Positions 17,164 to 26,249 of a stretch of 64,000 nt of DNA are shown here, one piece after another (the first letter of the stretch is position 1; the number at the start of each line of letters is the position of its first letter). Source of the stretch: Clostridiaceae bacterium (GTDB taxonomy: Bacteria > Bacillota > Clostridia > Lachnospirales > Lachnospiraceae). The stretch covers positions 56,493 through 120,492 of the forward strand of contig CAJTGF010000009.1 in assembly GCA_910575585.1 (NCBI GenBank). The letters are read 5' to 3'. The notes under the pieces are model-generated. The model did no database searches. It saw only the letters and a list, made by a program, of their open reading frames with translations, and was not told where the DNA came from. Both the position numbers and the translations under genes were made by a program.

Positions 17164-18819
17164 TTACACCCGAAAACAGCTTCCGCCGATAAACTCCCTT
17201 ACAATGGAATTGTGGGGGATATCCTCACTGCTGATGCCCAGGAAATAATCCAAAAACTTCAAAAGCCTTTTGGCCTCCACATACTCGACGGCATCTTTGG
17301 GGATCTGGAACAGCAGCGGCTGGGCATACTGCTTTAACACCGCCAGTTCATACACCAGGGCCGAATTGAACATCACATCCGCGTCCTCCTGGAAGGGAAA
17401 GATATTCTCCTCCTCCCCCTTGCGCACCGACGGCCACCTGCGGATGGTATCCCGGGCCGTGGCCCCTCTGGTCCTGGCATCCCTTACCATGCGGCGGATC
17501 AGCCTGGCGTCTGTGGTGGGGATCCGGTTGTGCTCGTCAATATTCAGCTGGGTCAGGGCGCTTATGTAGATCTTAAACTTGCTCTCTCTGGGAAGGCTGT
17601 AGGACAGCTTGTCATTGAGGCAGTGGATGCCCTCGATCACCAGAATATCCTCCTGTCCCAAAGTCAGATAGTCCCCTTTATACTCCCTTGTGCCTGTGAG
17701 AAAATTAAACCGGGGAAGCTCCACGGTCTTTCCCTCCAAAAGGTCCGTCATGTCCTCATTGAACTTCTTAATATCCAGACACTCCAGCACCTCAAAATTG
17801 TAATTGCCCTGGGCATCCCTGGGGCTGTCCTCCCGGTTGACAAAATAATCGTCCACCCCGATGGCGTGAGGCTTTAAGCCTAAGGCCCGAAGCTGGATGC
17901 ACAGCCGGTGGGAAAACGTAGTCTTGCCCGAGGAGGAAGGCCCCGCGATCATGACAAATTTTTTCCCGGCCCCCTCCGCGATCATCTCCGCGATCTGCCC
18001 GATCTTTTTCTCCTGCAGCGCCTCCTGGATCAGGATCAGGTCATTGGCGTTGCCTCTGGCGATCTCATTGTTCAGCGCCCCCACATTGGCAAGGCCCAGC
18101 TTATCTCCCCACCGGGAGGACTCGGTCATCACCTCAAACAGCTTCCTGCTGGTCTTAAGCTGTGGCACATGCTTCGGATCATCCCGTCCGGGAAGCATCA
18201 GCACAAAGCCGTGGCCGTACTTTACCAGGTCAAAGTACTTCACATATCCTGTGTTCTGGACCATATACCCGTAAAAATAGTCCTCAAACCCGGCCAGGTT
18301 GTACAGATTCACCCTGGAAGCCATGCGATACCGGAACAAACTGGCCTTGTCCTGCATCCCGTGCCTGGTAAACAGCTCCACCGCCTGGTCCGTGTTGACG
18401 CTGCGCTTCATAATCGGCAGTTCCTGGGCCACATAGTCCTCCATCTTCTTCTTTACCCGCAAAAGAAGCTCATCCGTAATGGCCACATCCCCCTTTACCT
18501 CCACGAAAAGCCCTTTTCCCAGGGAAAATTCCACACAGATCCGCTCCACCCTGTCCCTGCCCACAATGTCGTAAAAAGCCTTCAGCATGATCAGCTTGGC
18601 GCTGCGCTGGTAAGCCTGCATCCCCGGCTTATGCCGCGCCGTAATAAACTCCACCCGGCAGTCCTCGTCAACCGTCTTGTGCAGCTCCATCAATTTCCCG
18701 TTTACCGAAACAAGTAAGATATCATCCTCATATTGGGACTGATATTCCTGGGCAATCTGCAAAAACGTGGTGCCTGCAGCGTACCCTTTCCGTCTCTCTC
18801 CTATGGTTACGTATTCCAA
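17164..18819 (-). CDS. Nucleoside (uridine) kinase with ThrRS-like N-terminal domains
   Basis: The C-terminal half (from about residue 270) is a uridine kinase domain with Walker A MIAGPSSSGKTTFS, GVDDYFVNR, the DILVIEGIHCLND strand and RRMVRDARTRG. The N-terminal half carries a TGS-like domain (GTTFLQIAQEYQ) and a region resembling the threonyl-tRNA synthetase second additional domain. I place the start at TTG 18819, giving 551 residues. AAAGGAGGGG lies six bases upstream of it, whereas the in-frame ATG at 18894 and GTG at 18900 have no ribosome binding site. That leaves a 298-base leader with an inverted repeat. Confidence 0.85.
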   Translation of the reverse strand: MEYVTIGERRKGYAAGTTFLQIAQEYQSQYEDDILLVSVNGKLMELHKTVDEDCRVEFITARHKPGMQAYQRSAKLIMLKAFYDIVGRDRVERICVEFSLGKGLFVEVKGDVAITDELLLRVKKKMEDYVAQELPIMKRSVNTDQAVELFTRHGMQDKASLFRYRMASRVNLYNLAGFEDYFYGYMVQNTGYVKYFDLVKYGHGFVLMLPGRDDPKHVPQLKTSRKLFEVMTESSRWGDKLGLANVGALNNEIARGNANDLILIQEALQEKKIGQIAEMIAEGAGKKFVMIAGPSSSGKTTFSHRLCIQLRALGLKPHAIGVDDYFVNREDSPRDAQGNYNFEVLECLDIKKFNEDMTDLLEGKTVELPRFNFLTGTREYKGDYLTLGQEDILVIEGIHCLNDKLSYSLPRESKFKIYISALTQLNIDEHNRIPTTDARLIRRMVRDARTRGATARDTIRRWPSVRKGEEENIFPFQEDADVMFNSALVYELAVLKQYAQPLLFQIPKDAVEYVEAKRLLKFLDYFLGISSEDIPHNSIVREFIGGSCFRV

Positions 18820-19117
18820 AATACCCCTCCTTTGTGATGTAATGTACTCTCGGAATCTCTCCTGCACCTGCCTTTGTGGATGATTTTCCGTCATATGCAC
18901 ATAAATTTAATCAACGTACGTTCCACGTACGCCCCATAAATTGATACCTTGTGGCGCAGAGTGCCGCCGCTCCGTAGGAGCATGTATTACGGTATGCCCT
19001 TGGGTATGCGCATCTGACAAAAAATCATCTCACAAAATCAGGCACAAAGAGACTCCGAGAGTACATTGTAGCCCTCCGGATATCCCCGGACCGGCTTCTG
19101 GTCGTATGTATTTCCCC
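18820..19117 (-). other. Leader region with a 19-base near-perfect inverted repeat
   Basis: Bases 18840-18858 and 19049-19067 are inverted copies matching at 18 of 19 positions (AATGTACTCTCGGARTCTC), and weaker similarity continues inward. Between them are smaller hairpins: GCTCC-TAC-GGAGC near 18980 and two CGTACG blocks at 18914-18931. The region lies between two minus-strand genes, so it may be a structured leader of the kinase mRNA, a small RNA with paired ends, or a short mobile repeat. It matches no riboswitch I recognise. Confidence 0.45.
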
Positions 19118-19921
19118 CTACATTGCCGTGGCCGGAAATGCCTTGGGCGCCGTCCTGATCACCAGGTTTGAATCAATCCGCTCCCGGATATATTGCTCCA
19201 TAAAACCCATAAATATGTGTTCCAGCCCGTAATGGCCGCCGTCCATGATAAAAAGCCCCTGAGCCGCCGCGTCAATGCCGTCGTGATGGCCCATATCCCC
19301 CGTAATGAGAACCTGGGCGCCAAGGGCCAGAGCAGGGCCGCTCATGCCTTTTCCCGACCCCGGGCAAATAGCCACCCGGCTTACTTGTCCGTCAAAAAGC
19401 TCCGCGCCGTAAACATTGACAAAGGGCAGCCCAAACCCCTCTTTTACCATCAAAGCCAGCCCCTTTAGATCCAAAGCCTGACGCAGCTTTCCGCAGACGC
19501 CGATCCCGTAGGGCTTTCCGGTGCTTGCGTCCACCCCTGTTTCCTCCAAAGGCGCCCGGTCTTTCAGCCCCAGGATGTCCGCCGCCAGATCGGCCATGCA
19601 TCCCGGCGCGCAGTCAAAATTGGTGTGCATGCTGTAGCAGCTCATATCTGCCTGGATCAGTTTTACCAGCCGTCTTCCGATAAAGTCCTGATCATTGACC
19701 TGTTTTATGGCGCCGAATATCAGCGGGTGGTGGGTCAAAAGAAGATCGCATCCCTCCTCCACCGCCGCCTCCACCACCTGATCTGTGGCGTCCAGGGCAA
19801 TGTATATTTTTCGCACTTCCTTGTCCCCTCTTCCCGCCAAAAGTCCCGGGTTGTCCCAGGAACAGGCATAGGATACAGGAGCCAGACGCTCCAGATGGTT
19901 TATCAGTTCTATGCATTTCAT
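19118..19921 (-). CDS. Nif3-like dinuclear metal centre protein (GTP cyclohydrolase I type 2 family)
   Basis: The 267-residue protein begins MKCIELINHLERLAPVSYA and has CDLLLTHHPLIFGAIKQV, the metal-binding histidines, then YSMHTNFDCAPGCMADL, VAICPGSGKG and a C-terminal ITGDMGHHDGIDAAAQG with further ligands. The family forms hexamers with two metals per subunit; its substrate is unsettled. It usually follows trmK and rpoD in Clostridia, as here, although here a 1.27 kb repeat-filled gap separates it from trmK. Confidence 0.88.
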   Translation of the reverse strand: MKCIELINHLERLAPVSYACSWDNPGLLAGRGDKEVRKIYIALDATDQVVEAAVEEGCDLLLTHHPLIFGAIKQVNDQDFIGRRLVKLIQADMSCYSMHTNFDCAPGCMADLAADILGLKDRAPLEETGVDASTGKPYGIGVCGKLRQALDLKGLALMVKEGFGLPFVNVYGAELFDGQVSRVAICPGSGKGMSGPALALGAQVLITGDMGHHDGIDAAAQGLFIMDGGHYGLEHIFMGFMEQYIRERIDSNLVIRTAPKAFPATAM

Positions 19922-19995
19922 AAATGTTTTTATCCTTTCTTTTTACAGGAATCCGGGTAAACTGGAACTTTTATTTTGCCTTATTGCTATTTAGT

Positions 19996-20225
19996 TGAGT
20001 GAGCAAAGTAGGGGCGGGGATTGTCGTGAGGCCAGTCAGAGGAGAGCTGTCCCGTCCGGGTCCAGATATGCCAAACATTCCGATGAGCCCAAAGCGGAAA
20101 ACACTCGGGGTGAGGCCCTCCTGTTTTCCTGGTCTCATCTCCATGGCATAGATTCACCCTGCCGGGACAGCTCTCCTCTGCCTGGCAAAACCAGAATTCG
20201 CTGGCTAAGGTTTGCTCACTTAAGG
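19996..20225 (+). repeat. Hairpin repeat element, copy A
   Basis: The element folds end to end. GTGAGCAAA (19999-20007) pairs with TTTGCTCAC (20211-20219). GCCAG (20031) pairs with CTGGC (20182). CAGAGGAGAGCTGTCCCG (20037-20054) pairs perfectly with 20163-20180. The interior 20055-20162 contains further pairing: GATGAG with CTCATC, GAAAACA with TGTTTTC, and ATATGCC with GGCATA. The interior is about 95% identical to copy B; the 18-base-pair stem is not shared with copy B. Copy C has the same left arm. Confidence 0.85.
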
Positions 20226-20293
20226 TGGTTTCGGTAGGGGACGCTGCCTCAGCTTTGCAGCGAAAAAACAGCTTCTTTTTATGGCCTCAAATA

Positions 20294-20400
20294 TATTGTT
20301 GAGTAAGGTTAAGGCGGGGTTGCTGTGAACCTGAAAGGATCTGCCGCCTTGCAATTGAAAGCAATAGCAAGATTCCGTTCTTCCGCAGATTCGGGTATTC
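20294..20400 (+). repeat. Degenerate relative of the hairpin element (copy D)
   Basis: ATTGTTGAGTAAGG, then AAGGCGGGGTTGCTGTGAACC, resembles the first 45 bases of copies A and C with small gaps. The following sequence has its own pairing (GATCTGC with GCAGATTC, CTTGC with GCAAG) but lacks the conserved apical part. Either a decayed copy or a different subtype. Confidence 0.35.
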
Positions 20401-20725
20401 GAGTTTTTATGTTCCTATACACGCATGGATACTCCACGTCCTGCTTTATAAAATATGGAAAATTATAAAAAGGCCGTGTTTTCCGGTGTTTTTCCTCGTG
20501 TTATTAAAATATGGTGTTGGTCAGTATCTATATTAGCCGCCATATTTCAACCATACGAAAGGATTATGTTTATGGCATTTGCGGACTCAAACAACATCCT
20601 TTTGGCTAACACCCAAAATATAACAGGCAGGATCTGTTCCAATAAATACCATGCGCAAACTTTACTGTCGATAAAACAGATATCTTTCCGCCGCAACGTT
20701 GAAACAGCGCCCCTATCGGAAACAC

Positions 20726-20964
20726 CTTAAGCGAGCAAATCCCGGCCAGCGAATATCTGCTTTTGCCAGGGCGGGAAGGGTGGGATGGTACCGGCAGGGT
20801 GAATATATGCCATGAAGATGAGACCAGGAAAACAGGAGGGCCTCACCCCGAGTGTTTTCTGCCTTAAGGGCTCATCGGAATGTTTGGCATATCTGAACCC
20901 GGACGGTACCATCCCACCCTTCCCGCCCTGGCTCCACGACAACCGCCGACTCTGCGCACTTAAC
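20726..20964 (-). repeat. Hairpin repeat element, copy B, inverted, different stem
   Basis: Read on the minus strand, the interior 20794-20903 nearly matches copy A, but the basal stem is 29 perfect base pairs (20765-20793 with 20904-20932). Beyond the shared GCCAG/CTGGC base it has no sequence in common with copy A. The outer TTAAGTGCGCA and TGCTCGCTTAA ends correspond to the ends of copy A. Copies A and B face each other 500 bases apart. Confidence 0.85.
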
Positions 20965-21191
20965 TAAACAAGAATTTAATAAATATCCTTAGCCGTAATC
21001 TCCTGTCCCTGATCTCCTCCTCATTCTTTTCTTTTTCTGTCATAGGCACATACTTTGACGTCTTGGGTTTGTCTGGTTTATTTTTTAAATACATTATCCT
21101 TCCTCCCCTCTCTCAATAAAAATAATATTCACATTTTCGCCATGATCCCGAAGTATTTGCCTAAAAACCCTCTGTGAAATAATATTTTCCA

Positions 21192-21914
21192 TCAATTCCC
21201 TGCTTTCTTAATCCCCCACCCCATCACTGCGCGGATCTCCTCAATCCTCCCCGCCAGTTCCTCTCTCCTGTCTCTGGCCTTCTCCCCCTCATTCCCCTCA
21301 ATCCCTCTTATGATCTCCAAAAGCTCCCTCTCCTCTCTTCCAAGGAACTCCATCAGCACCTCATTCTTCTCCTCTATCAGCTTAGGCCCGTACCGATACT
21401 CCATGTCAGTCAGCTCCCCTTGGCCCATATCCCCCTCATTTTTATAAACCGCGTCCATGACCGTATAATACTTCCCGTCCTCCTCCACCATAGCCTCCCT
21501 TGCCAGCTCAAAGCCGCTGCCGTACAAAAACCGCCGCACCCTGTCAAGCTCCGACTGGGGAGATAAAATCCAATGCTTTACATCCCTCCACAGATGCCGC
21601 CCGTTTTCCAGAATATGTATCACCAGCTGTCCGCCCATGCCGGCTATGACCACGGTGTCCGCTTCCCCGGCCCTAAGACCCTCTACCCCGTCTCCCAGCC
21701 TGGTCTCGATCTTCTCCTCAAGCCCTCTCTTATGGATATGCTCCCTGGCCCGCGAAAGAGGGCCGGCCCCCACATCCATGGCAATGGCCTTAAGGGCTAT
21801 GCCCCGCCCTACCAGCTCCACCGGGATAAACCCGTGGTCCGTCCCCACGTCCGCCACCCGGCTTTCCGGTTCCACGAAAGAAGCCACCAGCTCCAGCCTT
21901 TTTGACAATCTCAT
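21192..21914 (-). CDS. trmK: tRNA (adenine-22-N1) methyltransferase
   Basis: The 240-residue SAM-dependent enzyme begins MRLSKRLELVASFVEP. Its SAM-binding motif is VADVGTDHGFIPVEL, followed by AIAMDVGAGPLSRAREHI, the catalytic-loop region VVIAGMGGQLVIHILE and HWILSPQSELDRVRRFL. A charged helical C-terminal domain follows. It methylates A22 of tRNA. It starts 21 bases after rpoD ends, as usual in Firmicutes. Confidence 0.9.
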   Translation of the reverse strand: MRLSKRLELVASFVEPESRVADVGTDHGFIPVELVGRGIALKAIAMDVGAGPLSRAREHIHKRGLEEKIETRLGDGVEGLRAGEADTVVIAGMGGQLVIHILENGRHLWRDVKHWILSPQSELDRVRRFLYGSGFELAREAMVEEDGKYYTVMDAVYKNEGDMGQGELTDMEYRYGPKLIEEKNEVLMEFLGREERELLEIIRGIEGNEGEKARDRREELAGRIEEIRAVMGWGIKKAGN

Positions 21915-21935
21915 AACCGCTCCTTTCCCCCGCCG

Positions 21936-23078
21936 TCACTCATCCAGATAATCCCTCAGCTTCTTGCTCCTGCTGGGATGACGCAGCTTTCGCAGCGCCT
22001 TTGCCTCGATCTGCCGTATCCGCTCCCTGGTCACGTTAAAATCCCGTCCCACCTCCTCCAGGGTCCGGGGCCGTCCGTCCTCCAGGCCGAACCGCAGCTT
22101 TAACACCTTCTGCTCCCGCTCCGTCAGCGTCTCAAGAACCTCCATCAGCTGCTCGTGAAGCAGGGTAAACGCTGCCGCCTCCGCAGGCACGGTTACCCGC
22201 TCGTCCTGGATAAAATCACCCAGATGGCTGTCCTCCTCCTCGCCGATAGGCGTCTCTAAAGACACCGGCTCCTGGGAGATCTTTAACACCTCCCGCACCC
22301 GCTCCACAGGCATCTCCACCCGGGCCGCGATTTCCTCAGCCGAAGGCTCCCTTCCCAGCTCCTGCAAAAGCTGCCTGGACACCCGGATCAGCCGGTTGAT
22401 CGTCTCCACCATATGGACCGGTATGCGGATGGTTCTGGCCTGGTCCGCGATGGCCCTGGTAATGGCCTGACGGATCCACCACGTAGCGTACGTGCTGAAT
22501 TTGTACCCCTTCGTATAGTCAAATTTCTCCACGGCCTTAATAAGCCCCAGATTTCCTTCCTGTATCAGATCCAGAAACTGCATCCCCCGCCCCACGTACC
22601 GCTTGGCGATGCTGACCACCAGACGCAGATTGGCCTCGGCCAGGATCCTTTTGGCCTCCTCGTCCCCCAGCTCGATCCTTTTGGCCAGACCGGCCTCCTC
22701 CTCCAAAGACAACAGCGGCACCTTTCCGATCTCCTTTAGATACATCCGGACCGGGTCCTCGATGCTGACGCCTTCGGGCACCGACAGATCAATCTTCTCT
22801 AAGTCGATCTCCTCCTCATTATCCAGATCCATCTCCTCTTCCGCGAAGAGATCTGCATCCATCTCCTCCTCGCCAAGCCTTAAGACGTCCACCTTGTTGG
22901 CCTCCAGAAAATCATAGATCTTGTCCATCCTGTCCCCGTCCAGAGTCTCCCCGGAAAAGAAATCCAGAACCTCCCGGTTCTCCAGCACATTTTTCTTCTT
23001 TCTGGCTTCCGCCAGCAGCAATGCCAGTTTTTCCTCAAATCCCAATATCTTTTCGTCCATACGGTCCAACCTTTCCAT
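21936..23078 (-). CDS. rpoD: Primary sigma factor RpoD (SigA)
   Basis: The 380-residue sigma factor has an acidic N-terminus (region 1.1 remnant), region 1.2 at [16 protein letters not shown], region 2 at [20 protein letters not shown], region 3 at [15 protein letters not shown] and region 4.2 at [20 protein letters not shown]. All core-binding and promoter-recognition segments are present. The ATG at 23078 has a weak ribosome binding site; an ATG at 23060 with GGAAAGG upstream is an alternative. It follows dnaG by 76 bases. Confidence 0.95.
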   Translation of the reverse strand: MERLDRMDEKILGFEEKLALLLAEARKKKNVLENREVLDFFSGETLDGDRMDKIYDFLEANKVDVLRLGEEEMDADLFAEEEMDLDNEEEIDLEKIDLSVPEGVSIEDPVRMYLKEIGKVPLLSLEEEAGLAKRIELGDEEAKRILAEANLRLVVSIAKRYVGRGMQFLDLIQEGNLGLIKAVEKFDYTKGYKFSTYATWWIRQAITRAIADQARTIRIPVHMVETINRLIRVSRQLLQELGREPSAEEIAARVEMPVERVREVLKISQEPVSLETPIGEEEDSHLGDFIQDERVTVPAEAAAFTLLHEQLMEVLETLTEREQKVLKLRFGLEDGRPRTLEEVGRDFNVTRERIRQIEAKALRKLRHPSRSKKLRDYLDE

Positions 23079-23154
23079 AGTTGTAACTGCCGCCCATGTT
23101 CCGGCGCTCCCTGCAACTCCCGCGGGCCACCCATAGTCTTCCTATAGTGTTGCC

Positions 23155-24924
23155 TCAATCAATGGAAATATGCAGGCTCTTCAATTCACTCTGGGCCCTG
23201 ATGATCTCCTGCAGCTGCCCGATATCCGCAGCCCTTCTGCTGGCCTCGTCAAGACTGTTCTTTTTCACTTTGTACACGGTCTCCGTAAACGCCTTATTCC
23301 TCTCCTGGCCCGTCAAAGACTCCGTAAGCCTTGCGTGGAACAGGGAAGCCACCGTCTTGTACTGCTCCTGATCGTCAATAAAATGATCCAGGATCCCCGC
23401 CGGGTCCACCCTGCCCTTTTGGTGGCCCTCAAACACCATAACCGCCACCTGATGGTACAGCTCCTCCTTAAAATCATCCGGGGTGATGATCCCCTTAATC
23501 TTCTCAAACAGCCCCGGCTCCTCGATGAGCCAGGTCAGAAGGAGCCTCTGGGATTTTCTGGGGCCGTCCTCCTTCTCCTTTTTCCGGTCCTGGTAGGAGG
23601 ATATTTTCTGGCGCTGCCCGGCCCCTGCGCCTGTCCCAAGCCTGCCTCCCATGGTGTTGACCAGCCTTTTCAGATCCTCATAATTGATAAAATGTTCCCT
23701 GGACACGGCCTGTATGTAATTATCCCGCTCCAGGGCCTCGCCAAACTCCAAAAGCTTTCCGGCCACTTGGTTGAAAAACCTGGTCTTCTGCTCCGGGTCC
23801 TCCAGGTCAAACTCCTTCTTTAGCACATCGATCTCAAACAAAAAGCTGTTCTTCGCCCCCCGGATCCTGTCCCGAAAGGCGTCCGCCCCCAGGTTCTTGA
23901 TAAATTCGTCCGGGTCCTTGTAGGGTTCCATGTTCAGCACCTTGGCGCTGACCCCCGCCTCCTTTAAGATGGGGATAGCCCTAAGAGCCGCCTTTATGCC
24001 GGCCCCGTCGCTGTCATAGGTAAGAATCACCTGGTCCGTGTACCGTTTGATCAGGGAGGCGTGCTGTATTGTAAACGCCGTCCCCAGGGAAGCCACCGCG
24101 TTGGCAAACCCGGCCTGGTGCATGGCGATCACGTCCATATACCCCTCGCAGATCAGCATATAATGTTCCTTGGAACTCCTGGCATAATTCAGCCCGTACA
24201 GATTCCGGCTCTTGTCAAACAGCCTGGTTTCCGGGGAATTCAGATATTTCGGCATCCCGTCCCCCATAACCCGGCCTCCGAACCCGATGACCCGGTTGTT
24301 CACATCCATGATGGGAAACATGACCCGATTCCAGAACTTGTCGTGGCTCCCTCTCTCCTCAATGGTCACCAGCCCGGTCTCCTTTAAGATATGGTCCCCG
24401 TACCCTTTATCCCGCAGATACCGGTACAGATCATCCCCGGTCTTATTGGCAAACCCCAGCCCGAACCGGCGGATGGTGTCGTCGCTTAATCCCCGCCCCT
24501 TCAGATACTCATACCCAAGCGTTCCCTGGGGATGTTTTAACTGGTAATAAAAATAATTGGCTGCCAGCTTGTTGATCGCAAGCAGCGTTGCCTTAAGATC
24601 CGCCTGGGCTTTTGCCTCCTTGGACATCTCCTCCTTGGGAAGGGTCACCCCCGCCTTGCCGGCCAAAATCTCCAAAGCCTCCGGAAACGAATAATTCTCA
24701 TACTCCATGAGAAAGGTAATGGCATTGCCTCCTGCCCCGCAGCCGAAACAGTAGTACATCTGCTTGCCCGGGGAAACGGAAAAAGAAGGGGACTTCTCAT
24801 TGTGAAAGGGGCACAGGCCAAAATAGTTGCTGCCCTTTTTCTGCAGCTTCACATACCCGGAAACAATATCTACAATATCTACTCTGGTCCTTACTTCCTC
24901 TACGATCTCATCAGGATAAAACAT
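23155..24924 (-). CDS. dnaG: DNA primase
   Basis: The 589-residue primase starts MFYPDEIVEEVRTRVDIVD. The zinc finger is in LCPFHNEKSPSFSVSP and YYCFGCGAGG. The catalytic core has VIGFGGRVMGDGMPKYLNSP and the TOPRIM residues in CEGYMDVIAMHQAG and TYDSDGAGIKAA. The C-terminal helicase-binding domain follows residue ~420. It makes RNA primers for replication. Part of the dgt-dnaG-rpoD macromolecular synthesis operon. Confidence 0.96.
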   Translation of the reverse strand: MFYPDEIVEEVRTRVDIVDIVSGYVKLQKKGSNYFGLCPFHNEKSPSFSVSPGKQMYYCFGCGAGGNAITFLMEYENYSFPEALEILAGKAGVTLPKEEMSKEAKAQADLKATLLAINKLAANYFYYQLKHPQGTLGYEYLKGRGLSDDTIRRFGLGFANKTGDDLYRYLRDKGYGDHILKETGLVTIEERGSHDKFWNRVMFPIMDVNNRVIGFGGRVMGDGMPKYLNSPETRLFDKSRNLYGLNYARSSKEHYMLICEGYMDVIAMHQAGFANAVASLGTAFTIQHASLIKRYTDQVILTYDSDGAGIKAALRAIPILKEAGVSAKVLNMEPYKDPDEFIKNLGADAFRDRIRGAKNSFLFEIDVLKKEFDLEDPEQKTRFFNQVAGKLLEFGEALERDNYIQAVSREHFINYEDLKRLVNTMGGRLGTGAGAGQRQKISSYQDRKKEKEDGPRKSQRLLLTWLIEEPGLFEKIKGIITPDDFKEELYHQVAVMVFEGHQKGRVDPAGILDHFIDDQEQYKTVASLFHARLTESLTGQERNKAFTETVYKVKKNSLDEASRRAADIGQLQEIIRAQSELKSLHISID

Positions 24925-24983
24925 AAGTTTCTCCTATCTCTTCTTCATAGCCAAATCTAAACTTCCGCCGAAATCCTGGCAGA

Positions 24984-26051
24984 TCACAGCGTCTTCCAGG
25001 ACTTCGGCACAAACAGCTCCTCAAACATGTCAATGGCAAACCGGTCGCTCATGCCCGCGATGTAATCGCACACCACCCGCTCCCGGCTCTCCCCTCTGTC
25101 CCACATCAGCCGTAAGTACTCCCCAGGCAGGATCTCCACATGATCCATATAGTATTCGTACAGAAACTGGATCATCATCTGGGCTCTGCCCTCCTCCGCC
25201 TTGGCCGCGCTGTTGCTGTACACCGTGTTGAACATCCATTCCCGCAGATTCTTCATGGCCTTCTCCATAGGCGGCGACATGACGATGGCAGGTTTATTCT
25301 GGCTGTTCTCAATGATATCCCGGATCATGGTGTTCAGCCGCTCCCTTACGCTGTGTCCCAAAACATCCGTATACTCCCCGGGCAGATCCTCCTCCTTAAA
25401 GATCCTGCCCCGGATCGCGTCGTCGATATCGTGGTTGATATAGGCGATCTTGTCGGAAAGCCGCACAATATCCCCCTCCAGGGTGGATGGCCTGGCCGAA
25501 AGCCCGTGGTTTAAAATCCCGTCCCTGACCTCTTTTGTCAGGTTCAGCCCCTGACCGTCCTTCTCCAGCACCTCCACCAGCCGGACGCTCTGCCTGCTGT
25601 GGGTAAACCCGGTACTGCAAAGCTTATTTAAGATCTCCTCCCCGGAATGGCCAAAAGGCGTGTGCCCCAGGTCATGGCCCAGGGCAATGGCCTCAGCCAG
25701 GCTTTCGTTCATAAAAAGGGATTTAGCAATGGTCCTGGCGATCTGGGCCACCTCCAAAGTGTGGGTCAGGCGGGTCCTGTAGTGGTCCCCCTCCGGCGCC
25801 AAAAACACCTGGGTCTTGTGCTTTAATCTCCGAAAGGACTTGGAGTGCAGGATCCTGTCCCGGTCCCTCTGGTACTCCGGCCTGATATCGCACAGCGCCT
25901 CCGGCTTGTCCCTTCCTTTTGTGTCTTTGCTCAGGGCGGCATAGGGGCTTAAAACCTGCTCCTCCAGCCGCTCCATGGATTCTCTGATAGTCAAACGTCT
26001 CCCCTCCCCTGCTGTCATGATCATTTCTCGGGGCTCACACCCATATTTCAC
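24984..26051 (-). CDS. dgt: dGTP triphosphohydrolase-like HD-domain protein
   Basis: The 355-residue HD hydrolase contains RDRILHSKSFRRLKHKTQVF, RTRLTHTLEVAQIAR and the HD signature ALGHDLGHTPFGHSGEE, then DKIAYINHDIDDAIR. The family removes triphosphate from dNTPs; the exact substrate of Clostridia members is not settled. The start is a GTG at 26051 very close to GGGGGAG; ATG codons at 26024 and 26018 are alternatives. It heads the dnaG-rpoD cluster. Confidence 0.88.
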   Translation of the reverse strand: MKYGCEPREMIMTAGEGRRLTIRESMERLEEQVLSPYAALSKDTKGRDKPEALCDIRPEYQRDRDRILHSKSFRRLKHKTQVFLAPEGDHYRTRLTHTLEVAQIARTIAKSLFMNESLAEAIALGHDLGHTPFGHSGEEILNKLCSTGFTHSRQSVRLVEVLEKDGQGLNLTKEVRDGILNHGLSARPSTLEGDIVRLSDKIAYINHDIDDAIRGRIFKEEDLPGEYTDVLGHSVRERLNTMIRDIIENSQNKPAIVMSPPMEKAMKNLREWMFNTVYSNSAAKAEEGRAQMMIQFLYEYYMDHVEILPGEYLRLMWDRGESRERVVCDYIAGMSDRFAIDMFEELFVPKSWKTL

Positions 26052-26186
26052 ATCTCCCCCGGTGAAGCCCGCTCTTTAAAGTCTTTAACTATATTATATT
26101 TCCAAATCCTTGTGTTTACCACAAAATAATAGATAAAATCCTTGGTATTTATACTATCATTATACAGGAAAGCACCCTCTAATACA

Positions 26187-26217
26187 AGAAAGAAAAGCGT
26201 GCCCTCAACGGACACGC
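26187..26217 (-). terminator. Terminator after the small HTH gene
   Basis: On the minus strand GCGTGTCC and GGGCACGC pair across GTTGA, followed by TTTTCTTTCTTG. Confidence 0.75.
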
Positions 26218-26249
26218 CTATTCTTTGTCGCACATCACCGCGCTGCCTG

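Larger units (their letters stand above)
19922..21191. other. Gene-free 1.27 kb region filled with hairpin repeats
   Basis: No convincing gene lies here. The short open frame at 20455-20730 has no ribosome binding site and no recognisable motif. The region holds hairpin repeat copy A, a degenerate relative at about 20294-20400, roughly 300 bases of AT-rich unassigned sequence (20420-20720) and inverted copy B. It splits the otherwise conserved trmK-nif3 pair. Confidence 0.7.

Noticed and set aside
18837..18900. N-terminal extension of the nucleoside kinase to 18894/18900
   Set aside because: No ribosome binding site upstream, while a strong one precedes TTG 18819, and the extension overlaps the inverted repeat.
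20455..20730. 91-codon frame between the hairpin repeats
   Set aside because: No ribosome binding site, no recognisable motif, and it runs into the end of repeat copy B.
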